Below, piece by piece: positions 17,324-25,978 of a stretch of DNA of 41,869 nt. The number at the start of each line of letters is the position of its first letter. The stretch's first letter is position 1. The position numbers and the translations under genes were made by a program. The stretch covers positions 1 through 41,869 of the forward strand of contig NZ_BCQG01000032.1 in assembly GCF_001544315.1 (NCBI RefSeq), given 5' to 3'. A model generated the notes under the pieces. That model had not been told where the DNA came from and searched no databases. It worked only from the letters and a program-made list of their open reading frames with translations. The DNA comes from Geobacillus jurassicus NBRC 107829. Lineage in GTDB: Bacteria > Bacillota > Bacilli > Bacillales > Anoxybacillaceae.

Positions 17324-18988
17324 TCAATGCAAAATGGCCACTTTCAGCACTTCTTCAAGAGTGGTCAACCCTTGCTTCACTTTCAACAGACCATCATCAA
17401 GCAAAAAAATCATTTTATTTTGGATGGCGAGCTCGCGCAATTTCGAAAACGGCTCATTGTTTAAAATGACGCGCCGCATCTCATCGGTGACGACAAGCAG
17501 TTCGTGAATGGCCAGCCGTCCGCGGTAGCCGGTCATGTTGCACGTCGGACAGCCGCGGCCGCGGATGAGCTGATGAATTTCAATGCCGCGGCGGGCGAAA
17601 ATGTCCCGCTCCCGCTTTGTCGGCTCATACACCTCTTGGCAGTCGCGGCAGACGCGGCGCACAAGCCGCTGCGCAACGACGCCGGCAAGCGACGTCGCTA
17701 CTAGAAACGGCTCAATCCCCATATCGATCAAACGGGTGATCGTGCTTAACGCATCGTTCGTATGAAGCGTGCTCAACACTAAATGGCCGGTGAGCGAAGC
17801 GCGAATCGCCACTTCCGCCGTCTCGCGGTCGCGAATCTCCCCAACCATGATGATGTTCGGGTCTTGACGCAAAATCGAGCGGAGCCCTTGGGCGAACGTC
17901 AAGCCGACATTCGGGTTGACTTGAATTTGGTTGATGCCTTCGATCTGATATTCGACTGGATCTTCAATCGTAATAATGTTCACGTGCTCGCTGTTTAAAT
18001 GATTGAGCGCCGCATAAAGCGTCGACGATTTCCCCGAACCGGTCGGTCCGGTGATCAAGACGATGCCGTTCGGCCGCTCGATCAAGCGAATGAACCGATC
18101 TAAGTTAACCGGATTGAAGCCGAGTTTATGAATATCGTTTAAAGCGGCGCCCAAGTCGAGGACGCGCATGACGATTTTTTCGCCGTACACCGTCGGCAGC
18201 GTCGAAACGCGCAAATCGACCGGGTGAAAATCGATGTTCATTTTGATCCGTCCATCTTGCGGCACGCGGTGTTCGGTGATGTCCATATTGGCCAAAATTT
18301 TGATTCTCGCTGTCAACATGCTTTGCATATGCTTTGGCAGCGCGCGTTCGGTGCGAAGCAGGCCATCGATCCGGTAACGGATGAGCACTTTCGTCTCCTG
18401 CGGATCGATATGGATATCGCTCGCCCGCTGTTCAACAGCGAGCTGCAAAATTTGGTTCACCAAACGAACGATGGGGGAGTCGTCCTCAGCAGCCCGTTCG
18501 TCTTCGCGCACCTCGGGCGGCGGCGTTTGCAAAAAGTCTTCAAACGCTTCGTCGATATCGTAATATTTATTGATCGCCCGCAAAATATCGTCTTTCGACG
18601 CGATCGCTGTTTCAATTTGAAACCCGGTCGACAGGCGCAGATCATCGATGGCGAAAAAGTCCATTGGGTCGGCCATGGCAACGAGCAGCCGGTCTCCTTC
18701 CACCTTGAGCGGCATGAGCATATGGCGGCGGGCAAACTCTTTCGGCACGAGGCTGGTTGCTTTCGGATCGATCGGGTAGCGATACAAGCTGACATGAGGA
18801 ATGCCAAGCTGAAATTCAAGCGCCTCAATCAGTTGCTGCTCCGTGATGTAGCCGCGCTGCAGCAAAGCGTCGCCGAGCTTTTGCCCAGGGGCCTTTTCGC
18901 GCAACGCCTCAGCCAGCTGGCTTTCGGTGATCAATCCCGCTTCGACAAGCAAGTCGCCGAGCCGTTTCCGCTCCTGCTTTTTGCTCAT
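17324..18988 (-). CDS. pilB: Type IV pilus extension ATPase PilB
   Basis: PilB is the hexameric ATPase that powers pilus polymerisation. The 554-residue product has an N-terminal MshEN/GspE-N domain (about residues 1-150, repeated RKRLGDLLVEAGLIT and GQKLGDALLQRGYIT-type units) that binds cyclic di-GMP in some homologues, then a linker and the ATPase core with Walker A GPTGSGKSS (314-322), Walker B DPNIIMVGEIRD, the His box and the zinc tetrad Cys447, Cys450, Cys480 and Cys483. Its start overlaps the end of the VanW/G5 gene by 4 bases, and pilT follows 12 bases after its stop. All motifs for activity are intact. Confidence 0.94.
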   Translation of the reverse strand: MSKKQERKRLGDLLVEAGLITESQLAEALREKAPGQKLGDALLQRGYITEQQLIEALEFQLGIPHVSLYRYPIDPKATSLVPKEFARRHMLMPLKVEGDRLLVAMADPMDFFAIDDLRLSTGFQIETAIASKDDILRAINKYYDIDEAFEDFLQTPPPEVREDERAAEDDSPIVRLVNQILQLAVEQRASDIHIDPQETKVLIRYRIDGLLRTERALPKHMQSMLTARIKILANMDITEHRVPQDGRIKMNIDFHPVDLRVSTLPTVYGEKIVMRVLDLGAALNDIHKLGFNPVNLDRFIRLIERPNGIVLITGPTGSGKSSTLYAALNHLNSEHVNIITIEDPVEYQIEGINQIQVNPNVGLTFAQGLRSILRQDPNIIMVGEIRDRETAEVAIRASLTGHLVLSTLHTNDALSTITRLIDMGIEPFLVATSLAGVVAQRLVRRVCRDCQEVYEPTKRERDIFARRGIEIHQLIRGRGCPTCNMTGYRGRLAIHELLVVTDEMRRVILNNEPFSKLRELAIQNKMIFLLDDGLLKVKQGLTTLEEVLKVAILH

Positions 18989-20343
18989 TTTTCCTCTCCT
19001 CCGCCCGTTTCGGTCTCTTCTTTGCTGCTAGCGGCGGGGGCCGATTCTCCTTTGCCCGCTTCATCGCCTTTCTTTGGCGCCGTTTCGCTCTCTTTTCCGC
19101 CGCTGTTTTCTGCAGTCGAATCCAACTCGTTCGCCGCTCCGTTGTTTTCCGTCACCCCATTTGTCGGCTCCATCGCTCCGCCTTCCCCGTCGCCTCTTTG
19201 CCCATCCGGCACCTCAAGGCCGCGCACGTTAATCGTATACGTTGGCGGATAAAAATCTTCGCTCACCGTTTCTTTGCGCACGAGCCGAGCGCCGTCGCGC
19301 ACTTCGCGTTCCACCGTCACAACCAGCCCCGGCCGCCCGATTTGTTCCGTCCTCTTCTCGCCCGGCGCCAGGCGCGCGTCATAGCGGACGATGACACGCG
19401 GTTCGATGGACTCCGCCTCGCCTAGGCGAATGATATATTGATAGGCAAACGGCAACCCAATAATGGCAACACGCACCTTTCGTCCATCATACCGGAGAAG
19501 AAGCGTGTAGTCGGTCGTGTTCGGGTTGAGCCATTCCAAATCGCGGCCGCTGCTGATGGCCGCTTCAAAGCCGGGCGTAATCCCTTGAGGCAGCGTACGG
19601 CTCGTATAGCGCTCCACAACGGCGAAATTGGTCGTCAGCACCGCCTGGTACACCGCGGAAGCAATCGCATCAACCGCCTCATCAGACAGCTTGGCCCCCG
19701 CTTTTTTCATATAATCGCCAAACGAAAACATTTGTTTCGCTTTGATCACCGCACGCCGCTCTCTGGAAAGCCAGCGAACGGCCGAAGAATCGGGCACCGA
19801 TGCAGCCGCTTCGCTGACGACCGGCTGCCGGCCGTTTGTAAACGATATGTAACGAGCCAAGTCGATCGAAGACGATGGGGTTTGCAGCTGAGCCGCCAGC
19901 TCTTCTAAGTCCGCCCCAAGCCGCTTTACATCCAACGCCTCAAGCGCTGACGGCGGGACGACGGCCGCCGCTGCTTGGAGGCATTTTTCTAAATCAGCGG
20001 CCACAAACAGCGGCGTGCGCCTCCCGTCGACAAACCGCTTCGTGCTCTCGGCAAGACGGAACGCAAACGCGTCAGCCGGCAGGTCGATGCGTTTTTCTTG
20101 GTATTGCAAGGGGATGGAAACGGTCGCCCGCCATTCATTCACCCGCTCGGCGACCGCCTGTCGGGCTCTTTCCGGCGTCATGCCGGAGAGTGACACCGGA
20201 CCGACCGCCGTGCCCGGGCCAAGGCGGCCGTCATCCGAGGCCAAAGCATCATAGGCGAAGGTGCCCAGATGCGAAAAAGTGATAAAATAGACAGTGCAAA
20301 CAGCCATAACAACAAACAATTTCCACGCGGCAGCCTTTTTCAC
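18985..20343 (-). CDS. VanW-like/G5-domain cell-surface protein
   Basis: The 452-residue product has one N-terminal membrane anchor (about residues 7-27), an extracellular alpha/beta region, a VanW-like segment (about 205-300, with ERYTSRTLPQGITPGFEAAI and GRDLEWLNPNTTDYTLLL), a G5 domain (about 313-372, with the YDARLAPGEKRTEQIG pattern) and a low-complexity acidic tail of Glu, Gly and Ser. G5 domains are thought to bind N-acetylglucosamine-type polymers, and VanW proteins have no established activity. It overlaps pilB by 4 bases, so it is translated with the pilus motor. A role at the cell wall, for example where the pilus crosses peptidoglycan, is inference from this context. Confidence 0.85.
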   Translation of the reverse strand: MKKAAAWKLFVVMAVCTVYFITFSHLGTFAYDALASDDGRLGPGTAVGPVSLSGMTPERARQAVAERVNEWRATVSIPLQYQEKRIDLPADAFAFRLAESTKRFVDGRRTPLFVAADLEKCLQAAAAVVPPSALEALDVKRLGADLEELAAQLQTPSSSIDLARYISFTNGRQPVVSEAAASVPDSSAVRWLSRERRAVIKAKQMFSFGDYMKKAGAKLSDEAVDAIASAVYQAVLTTNFAVVERYTSRTLPQGITPGFEAAISSGRDLEWLNPNTTDYTLLLRYDGRKVRVAIIGLPFAYQYIIRLGEAESIEPRVIVRYDARLAPGEKRTEQIGRPGLVVTVEREVRDGARLVRKETVSEDFYPPTYTINVRGLEVPDGQRGDGEGGAMEPTNGVTENNGAANELDSTAENSGGKESETAPKKGDEAGKGESAPAASSKEETETGGGEEK

Positions 20344-20359
20344 CGCCGACCCTCCTCCA

Positions 20360-21139
20360 TTACGCCTCCACGTTCATCGAGACATCGACGATGACGCTTG
20401 GCCCCGCCTCTTGCGCCTTGCGCACATCCTCTTCGCCAAGCAGAGTGCCCGCTTTAAACATCAGGCGGCCATCCGCATCATAAATGTCTTTTGTCAGCCG
20501 CTTTCCGGCCAACAGCGCAACTTGTTTTTCCCGCAACGACTGCAGCGCTTCAACATTTTCCGCGCTTTCAGCCATCGCCTCCATTTGTGCAGAAACGTCT
20601 TCTTCCGCCCTGCTGTCGGTTGGCTCGATGCCTTTGGATTTCAACAACTGCACCGGATCGTCAAGAAGTGATTCATTGGATCCGTCATTGACGATCAAAA
20701 TGTCTTTACCGTACGTCAATACTTCCGAGGCCGGCAGCACCGCTTCCCCTTTCTCGAGTTGAAGAGCGATGCCGACAATATCCCCTGACTCTTCATCGAC
20801 GAAAAACTCATGAGCTTCGCCAAGCAGCTGTCCTTTACGCGTGATGGCTTTCGTATTTTTAATCCGGATTTGCTTATTGACGAGCTGATTGGCGATCGGA
20901 ATTTCTGAGAGATCGATCACATCGTGCCTGTTCTCGACCGTCACGGCAAACTCACCGATGCCGACGACTTTTTTAAACGGAATCGCCTTTAAACTGAGCT
21001 GCACATCGTCTTGTTCCACGGTCAAAAAATCAATCGATCCTTTGTCCGGGTTGATCACCAAACTTTTCACCGTGCCGATTTGTGCCCCATCAGCAATGCT
21101 GATGATCGGCAGTCCAATGATTTGTGCGCTAGCTTTCAT
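20360..21139 (-). CDS. PRC-barrel domain protein
   Basis: The 259-residue product appears cytoplasmic and contains two PRC-barrel-like units (about residues 8-75, with GLPIISIADGAQIGTVKSLVINP, and about 90-150, with GQLLGEAHEFFVDEESGDIVGI), followed by a charged helical C terminus that ends in a third short beta segment. PRC-barrels bind proteins or RNA in different contexts, so no reaction can be named. ATG 21139 follows GGGGTG and overlaps the previous gene; an in-frame GTG at 21148 is less likely. Its place as second gene of the pil operon suggests a regulatory or scaffold role for the pilus, which is inference. Confidence 0.8.
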   Translation of the reverse strand: MKASAQIIGLPIISIADGAQIGTVKSLVINPDKGSIDFLTVEQDDVQLSLKAIPFKKVVGIGEFAVTVENRHDVIDLSEIPIANQLVNKQIRIKNTKAITRKGQLLGEAHEFFVDEESGDIVGIALQLEKGEAVLPASEVLTYGKDILIVNDGSNESLLDDPVQLLKSKGIEPTDSRAEEDVSAQMEAMAESAENVEALQSLREKQVALLAGKRLTKDIYDADGRLMFKAGTLLGEEDVRKAQEAGPSVIVDVSMNVEA

Positions 21140-22808
21140 TCTTTTCACCCCAACTGTTTGCTAATGTTGCGGCAAGCTGCCGCCAAAGCGCCAACTCTTC
21201 GACCACAGCCGGATAGGCGCGAAAACGGTCAGCGAGCTCCTCAAGCCACGCTGCGAGCTTGCCGTACTGTTGTTCTACTACATAATGTTCCATTAACAAA
21301 CGGGCCAATACGTAATAGTCGCGGTCAGAAAGCGGAGCGTCCAAACAGCGGCGGAGGCAGCGCTCGTAATCGGCGGCGCCCAAACGATGGCGGTTGAGGC
21401 GCAATTCAAGAGCGACCGCCTGCACGACTTCCGTGCGAACCGCTTTCTGCTCCGGCAGCTTATCTTCTGTCGAGCTCTTCTCGGCTGTTTGCGGCTCACC
21501 TTCCCGCGGCCGACCCGCTGTTTGCCCGTCCTCTTCCGATCCAAAGAGTTCGGCCGACCGCGCTCCTTCCATTGAGCCGTGCTCCGTTTGCTGTCCTTCC
21601 CGCTCATTCCCCCCTAGGTTCACCGCACCCTCTTGACGGAGCGGTTCAGCAGCCTCGTCCGTTTCCGGCAGCGAACGGTCGACAATACCCGGCATTGCTT
21701 CTTCCAAAAGCGCCCCTTCACGCGGCATTGCCTGGACAGAAGGCAGTCCGTTTTCTACAGCCGAAACGCCCGCCGAGCTAGAAGACATGAACGCGGAAAG
21801 TTGCCCATCCTCTTCTTCATGGCTGAGATCAAGCGCCTGCAACAGACCGTTGCCGTCATCAGCCGCCCCCGCCTGCAACACCGCCGCTTCGATGTCCGGC
21901 GTCATCGAGACAGGCAGCTCATCGAGCCAATCGCGCGGGTGGCGCGTCGGCTCGACATCCGGCCCGCCACCGTCATCCGCCACAGCGGCCGGCTCGAACG
22001 GAAAATGCGCCGCCAGCTCTACTCCATTCAAATCCAAAGCGGACAATCGTTCGGGTTCCACACGATCCGAATCCAACGGGAAAAACTCCTCTCGCTCGGC
22101 ATCATCTCGATCCGCGGAGCGCACTTTTTGCTCCGCATCGGTCGGATCGAGCCAAAAGCGCTCCACCTCCCCGGCTTGGTCCGCCTCTGGACGGGAAACC
22201 TCCCGCCCTATGTCATCCGTTTGTGGAGGAAAGAAAATCGCCTGTTCTTCCCCGCGCTCCTCGTTGGATTCCATCCCCCGTTCCATCTCCTCTGAAGTTG
22301 CTTCATGCTCCACAGGCGCCGCGCCGAAAATGGTTTTATCGATCTCCTGTACGTGAGATCGCAACGGTTCCTCCCTCGAATCGACGCCTTGAAATCCCCT
22401 AGAGGCGCTGTTTGGTTCAAAAGCTACCGACCAGGCCGAATCGACTAGATTTTCCGTTTCATTCCGGACCATCATCCCATCCCTATCACTCGCCGTCGTG
22501 CGGGCACCGCTTCCTTTCCATAATTCCTTTCTCCGTTCCCCAGCTTCCTCCGTCTCCGCCGCTCGGTAAAGAAGCGGGCCGAACCAACGGTCAAGCAAAT
22601 ACGAGCCCGCCAACAGCAAAAGCCCGACGAGCAGGACGATTTGCCAAAACGGAATCACCGATTCGGCCAACTGCGCCAGCCCTGCAACCAAAAAGGCAGC
22701 CGCAACAACTGCCGCGCCCCCGGCTCGGCTGAAGCCAAGCGGCAGCAGCCAAACGGCCAACAGCGCCACTATGAATGCAACAACGTAAACAACCGCCTCT
22801 TTCCACAT
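21129..22808 (-). CDS. Unknown membrane protein with long acidic linker, first gene of the pil operon
   Basis: I do not recognise this 559-residue protein. Three hydrophobic segments lie near the N terminus (about residues 5-25, 29-49 and 54-71). A very long hydrophilic, Glu/Asp-rich, low-complexity region follows (about 80-445). A compact helical C-terminal region (about 450-550) contains RLNRHRLGAADYERCLRRCL and DYYVLARLLMEHYVVEQQYGKLAAWLEELADRF, which look like TPR-type helix pairs. It heads the pilus operon and its end overlaps the PRC-barrel gene by 11 bases. A membrane tether with a helical binding head on a flexible acidic arm is the simplest reading of the layout. Confidence 0.75.
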   Translation of the reverse strand: MWKEAVVYVVAFIVALLAVWLLPLGFSRAGGAAVVAAAFLVAGLAQLAESVIPFWQIVLLVGLLLLAGSYLLDRWFGPLLYRAAETEEAGERRKELWKGSGARTTASDRDGMMVRNETENLVDSAWSVAFEPNSASRGFQGVDSREEPLRSHVQEIDKTIFGAAPVEHEATSEEMERGMESNEERGEEQAIFFPPQTDDIGREVSRPEADQAGEVERFWLDPTDAEQKVRSADRDDAEREEFFPLDSDRVEPERLSALDLNGVELAAHFPFEPAAVADDGGGPDVEPTRHPRDWLDELPVSMTPDIEAAVLQAGAADDGNGLLQALDLSHEEEDGQLSAFMSSSSAGVSAVENGLPSVQAMPREGALLEEAMPGIVDRSLPETDEAAEPLRQEGAVNLGGNEREGQQTEHGSMEGARSAELFGSEEDGQTAGRPREGEPQTAEKSSTEDKLPEQKAVRTEVVQAVALELRLNRHRLGAADYERCLRRCLDAPLSDRDYYVLARLLMEHYVVEQQYGKLAAWLEELADRFRAYPAVVEELALWRQLAATLANSWGEKNES

Positions 22809-22912
22809 GCCTACCCGTTCCTTCCCGGCGTATCATTTGCAATAAAGCGACAAATGTGCCATTGATGGTTCTCTTATCCTAAAATTCTACATAGTTCGAC
22901 TCGAAAATATTG

Positions 22913-22918
22913 TATAAT
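22913..22918 (+). promoter_or_regulatory. -10 element for the minor pilin operon
   Basis: A perfect TATAAT lies 33 bases before the ATG of the first plus-strand pilin gene, in an AT-rich divergent intergenic region of about 140 bases. No convincing -35 is seen at 16-18 bases, so an activator may be needed. Confidence 0.55.
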
Positions 22919-22951
22919 AAAGTTACATATTTTGAAAGAAGGTTATGACAA

Positions 22952-23572
22952 ATGGCGGGAAGCAATTTTTCTCTTCCTAGTCGTCAGGCAGGATTTACGT
23001 TGATAGAAACGTTGCTCGCCATCACTCTTTTATCGAGCGCAGTGATCGGGCTGTTTTACTTTTTCACGAATGCGATGATGCATACGTCTTACAACCAAGG
23101 GCGGACGGTGGCCGTCAACGTCGCCCGCGGCGTCGCTGTCTATTTTGAAAAAAACGCGGATTTCTCCCGGCTAAAAGAGTATATGGAAGACCATCAAACG
23201 CCGTTTCTTGAGCTAACAAAAGACGATTGCGGCAACGAATCGTTGGCGGCGCTGTTTTTTGCCGGTGAGTCTGGCCAACTGCATACGGTATGCGAAGCGC
23301 AGTTCGCCCCGAAAATCAACGATGTCCGCTACGAAGCCTCCGTTTACCTTGTCCGATACGACAAGGAGGCATGGGATGCATTCACTTCATCGTCGGAATT
23401 CACTTCCTTGCCTGCGCCGCTGCAGGCGCGCATCCGTGCTGAAACGGAAAAAGCAGCCGAATCAAACGCCGGCGGCTACATGATCAAATTATACACCACC
23501 GTCCGTTGGGGCGAGCGCGCGAACGAAACAGCGTGGGTCGAAGGGGTGATCACCGATGAAACGATCCGCTAG
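22952..23572 (+). CDS. Type IV minor pilin, PilV/GspI-like
   Basis: The 206-residue protein has the class III signal leader MAGSNFSLPSRQAG followed by FTLIETLLAITLLSSAVIGLFYFF, with Phe at mature position 1 and Glu at 5. Two Cys (in KDDCGNES and HTVCEAQF) could pair. The order of three prepilin-like genes, with the last one large and atypical, resembles the pilV-pilW-pilX type of minor pilin set that forms the priming tip complex. The ATG at 22952 follows AGAAGG at 9 bases. The gene overlaps the next one by 17 bases. Confidence 0.83.
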   Translation: MAGSNFSLPSRQAGFTLIETLLAITLLSSAVIGLFYFFTNAMMHTSYNQGRTVAVNVARGVAVYFEKNADFSRLKEYMEDHQTPFLELTKDDCGNESLAALFFAGESGQLHTVCEAQFAPKINDVRYEASVYLVRYDKEAWDAFTSSSEFTSLPAPLQARIRAETEKAAESNAGGYMIKLYTTVRWGERANETAWVEGVITDETIR

Positions 23573-24134
23573 AAGCGAAGCCGGCATGACGATGATCGAG
23601 CTGTTGGCCGCCGTTTCCATTTCTTTGCTCATCATCGGCGCTATCTACACGGTGTTTTTAACCGGCATTCGCGCCTACGAGCGCATCGGCATCGAAAACG
23701 ACTTGCGCAGCGAAGCGGACTACGCCATGGCCCGAATAATGAACGAGCTGTACACGCTCTCTCCGGATGGAATGGAAAGTCAAGAAGAAAACAAGCCGTT
23801 AACGACCATCACCTTTGTGAAAAACCAAGAATTCAAAGCCGATGTGGACACCGGGCTTGTCTCCCGTGAAGAGAAAAAGCTGGAAAGCATCGAGCGGATG
23901 ACGCTGTCCATCCAAGACGGCGCGCTCGCGATCAATGGCGAAACGATCACCTCTTCCCGCTTTTTGCTGGGCGACTCTTCATCGTTTTCATTCCGCTGCG
24001 CGCGAAAAGAAGGCAACCTTTGCCGCAGCGGCGTCATGACAATCCGTCTCATTGTCTCCGACCGTCGACACGCCGACCCGAGTGGTTGGCTGTACGTGCC
24101 GCCGTTTACATTAACAACGGAATTTGGTTTTTAA
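23556..24134 (+). CDS. Type IV minor pilin, PilW/GspJ-like
   Basis: The 192-residue protein has leader MKRSARSEAG and mature start MTMIELLAAVSISLLIIGAIYTVFL with Glu at position 5. The middle of the protein contains a long beta-rich domain, and two Cys (FRCARKEGNLCRSG) lie close together near the C terminus. The helix with EADYAMARIMNELY after the hydrophobic part is typical of J-type pseudopilins. It is translationally coupled to the first minor pilin gene. The prepilin peptidase encoded at 13660-14406 is its probable processing enzyme. Confidence 0.83.
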   Translation: MKRSARSEAGMTMIELLAAVSISLLIIGAIYTVFLTGIRAYERIGIENDLRSEADYAMARIMNELYTLSPDGMESQEENKPLTTITFVKNQEFKADVDTGLVSREEKKLESIERMTLSIQDGALAINGETITSSRFLLGDSSSFSFRCARKEGNLCRSGVMTIRLIVSDRRHADPSGWLYVPPFTLTTEFGF

Positions 24135-24174
24135 GCATTGCGTTTCGAAACTTTATCTGCGAAGGGGGAGAGCG

Positions 24175-25884
24175 ATGAACCGCCTGCGCTTGAACGTTGC
24201 TGGCTACAGCTTGGTGACGACCATGCTCGTCATCACCATCTTTTTTTTGCTCGGCTTGACCACTTTAACAGTCGCCATTCAACAAGCGCGCTTGACTACA
24301 GTGCGCGTCGAGAATGTCGAATCGTTCCATGAAGCGAAAACCGCCCTCAACGAGGCGTCCGCCGAACTCAAAGCCGAGCTTTCAGACGAACAGTTTTTGG
24401 TCAGCCATGGCATTTTCACTCCAAGCCAATGGGATGCATTTCTCGGCATTAACGAAGACGCGCCCGGCCCGGATACGATGGCCGGCAAGCTGAAAGCGCG
24501 CTACGGCGTGAACATGGAAGACGTGTCGTATCGTTTGTACAACATCCCGACGAACAGCGTGTTTCTCCGCGCGCTCGATTTGTCGAAACCGTTTACCGAT
24601 GGCCATCACGAGCGGACAGTCAAGCGGCGCATCTTTTTGACGAATGCGCCAAGCTTCCTTAAATATGCGCTGGGGTCGAAAGAAACGCTCGTCTTAAACG
24701 GCGGCGTCTACGTGGAGCAAGGAAACGTATATGCTGGACGAAGCGCTTACATAAGCAACGCGGCAAACTACGTGAAAAAAGGCGGGGAATTAACAGTTGG
24801 TCCCATCGATGCCGGACTGCCTGCATCAACAAACGATTCGATTTGGCACATCCATGACAAGCTGCTGTTTTCATGCACGCAAACGAGCAGCTGCTGGAAA
24901 GCTGGCAACGGAGCCTTCCAAATGGAAGACGGTCTTTTCGACGAAGGATGGCCGGCAAATGCCGTCAGGCCGCTCATTCAACAAGAGACAGACGATTTCA
25001 TCGACATCGATTTCGACCGCACTTTGAAAGACAAATTGCTTCAGGCGGCCGGCCTTTCGCCGCTGTCGCCTGAAACCCAACAATCGTATATCGAGCGCAT
25101 TGAAAACGATCGCCAGCCGCCGCTCGATTTAGCGCGTGAACTTTATCAAGAAGGGAAATTGGCCCGGGTCGAGACGAACGCCGAAACGCCGTATGAGCAA
25201 TCCATCAATCAGATGCCAAAAGACAAGCCGCTTTGGTTGGACGCAGAAGGGGAGGAGATCACCCTTTATCGAGACATTGACGTGCAGCAAAACGGCCAAA
25301 ACCAATGGCTCATTGTCAATGGCGATCTTCACATTGAGGGCCCTATGAAGTCGACAGCAACCGTGCGCGGCAATTTGATTGTGTTCGGCGATTTGATGCT
25401 CACTGGGAACTTGGCATTGAATGCGAGCATTTACGTCACCGGCAAGACGGCCATTTACAACAGCCATATCGACGGGACGGATGGTAAAGGACTCGTATTG
25501 TTGTCCAAAGGCACGCTCGATATCGCCCGCATCAATGAATTTCAAAACCCAAGTGAAAGCCCGAACTTAAAAGGGTATTTTTATACGGACAGCAGCGCGA
25601 CGATTTACGCGGTCGGGTCGTATTTGTACATTGAAGGCGGGTTGTTCGCCCGCGGCAACGGCACGCTCGCGCCGGATGCCGACCGAAGCGGCCTCGTCAT
25701 CAACGCCTTTCGCGGTCGGATCGAGCCGAAAGACGGTGAACCTGGGAACTTCATTCCAAGTTCCGACATGCAGAAATCCCGTCTGATCATCAAATACAAT
25801 CCGCGGGTTTTAGTCGAACAAGGAACAGGACTGCCGTTTGTCAATCGAATCTCGCTTGTTGCCGATCGGCTGGAAGTGAAGTGA
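24175..25884 (+). CDS. Large PilX/GspK-like pilus protein
   Basis: The 569-residue protein starts MNRLRLNVAGYSLVTTMLVITIFFLLGLTTLTV, a prepilin-like leader and helix, but the usual Glu at mature position 5 is Thr. Loss of that Glu is typical of K-type (PilX/GspK) pseudopilins that sit at the tip. The long C-terminal part (about 330-520) has repeated beta-strand segments such as QWLIVNGDLHIEGPMKSTATVRGNLIVFGDLMLTG, which look like a parallel beta-helix. The ATG at 24175 follows AAGGGGGAG; the open frame 51 bases upstream overlaps the previous gene. It is the last gene before the bidirectional terminator. The size is several times that of common minor pilins, so it may carry a binding function. 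Confidence 0.75.
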   Translation: MNRLRLNVAGYSLVTTMLVITIFFLLGLTTLTVAIQQARLTTVRVENVESFHEAKTALNEASAELKAELSDEQFLVSHGIFTPSQWDAFLGINEDAPGPDTMAGKLKARYGVNMEDVSYRLYNIPTNSVFLRALDLSKPFTDGHHERTVKRRIFLTNAPSFLKYALGSKETLVLNGGVYVEQGNVYAGRSAYISNAANYVKKGGELTVGPIDAGLPASTNDSIWHIHDKLLFSCTQTSSCWKAGNGAFQMEDGLFDEGWPANAVRPLIQQETDDFIDIDFDRTLKDKLLQAAGLSPLSPETQQSYIERIENDRQPPLDLARELYQEGKLARVETNAETPYEQSINQMPKDKPLWLDAEGEEITLYRDIDVQQNGQNQWLIVNGDLHIEGPMKSTATVRGNLIVFGDLMLTGNLALNASIYVTGKTAIYNSHIDGTDGKGLVLLSKGTLDIARINEFQNPSESPNLKGYFYTDSSATIYAVGSYLYIEGGLFARGNGTLAPDADRSGLVINAFRGRIEPKDGEPGNFIPSSDMQKSRLIIKYNPRVLVEQGTGLPFVNRISLVADRLEVK

Positions 25885-25932
25885 ACGAAGACCGCTTGCA
25901 TCGCCTCATCCGCGATGCTGATCCCTTTCAGC

Positions 25933-25971
25933 AAAAAAAGCGGCCTCCTGAATCGAAGAGCCGCTTTTTTT
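25933..25971. terminator. Bidirectional intrinsic terminator
   Basis: AAAAAAAGCGGC and GCCGCTTTTTTT form a 12-bp stem with a 15-base loop, giving T runs on both strands. It lies between the convergent minor pilin operon and the VWA-protein gene and can end both transcripts. Confidence 0.92.
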
Positions 25972-25978
25972 CGTGGGT

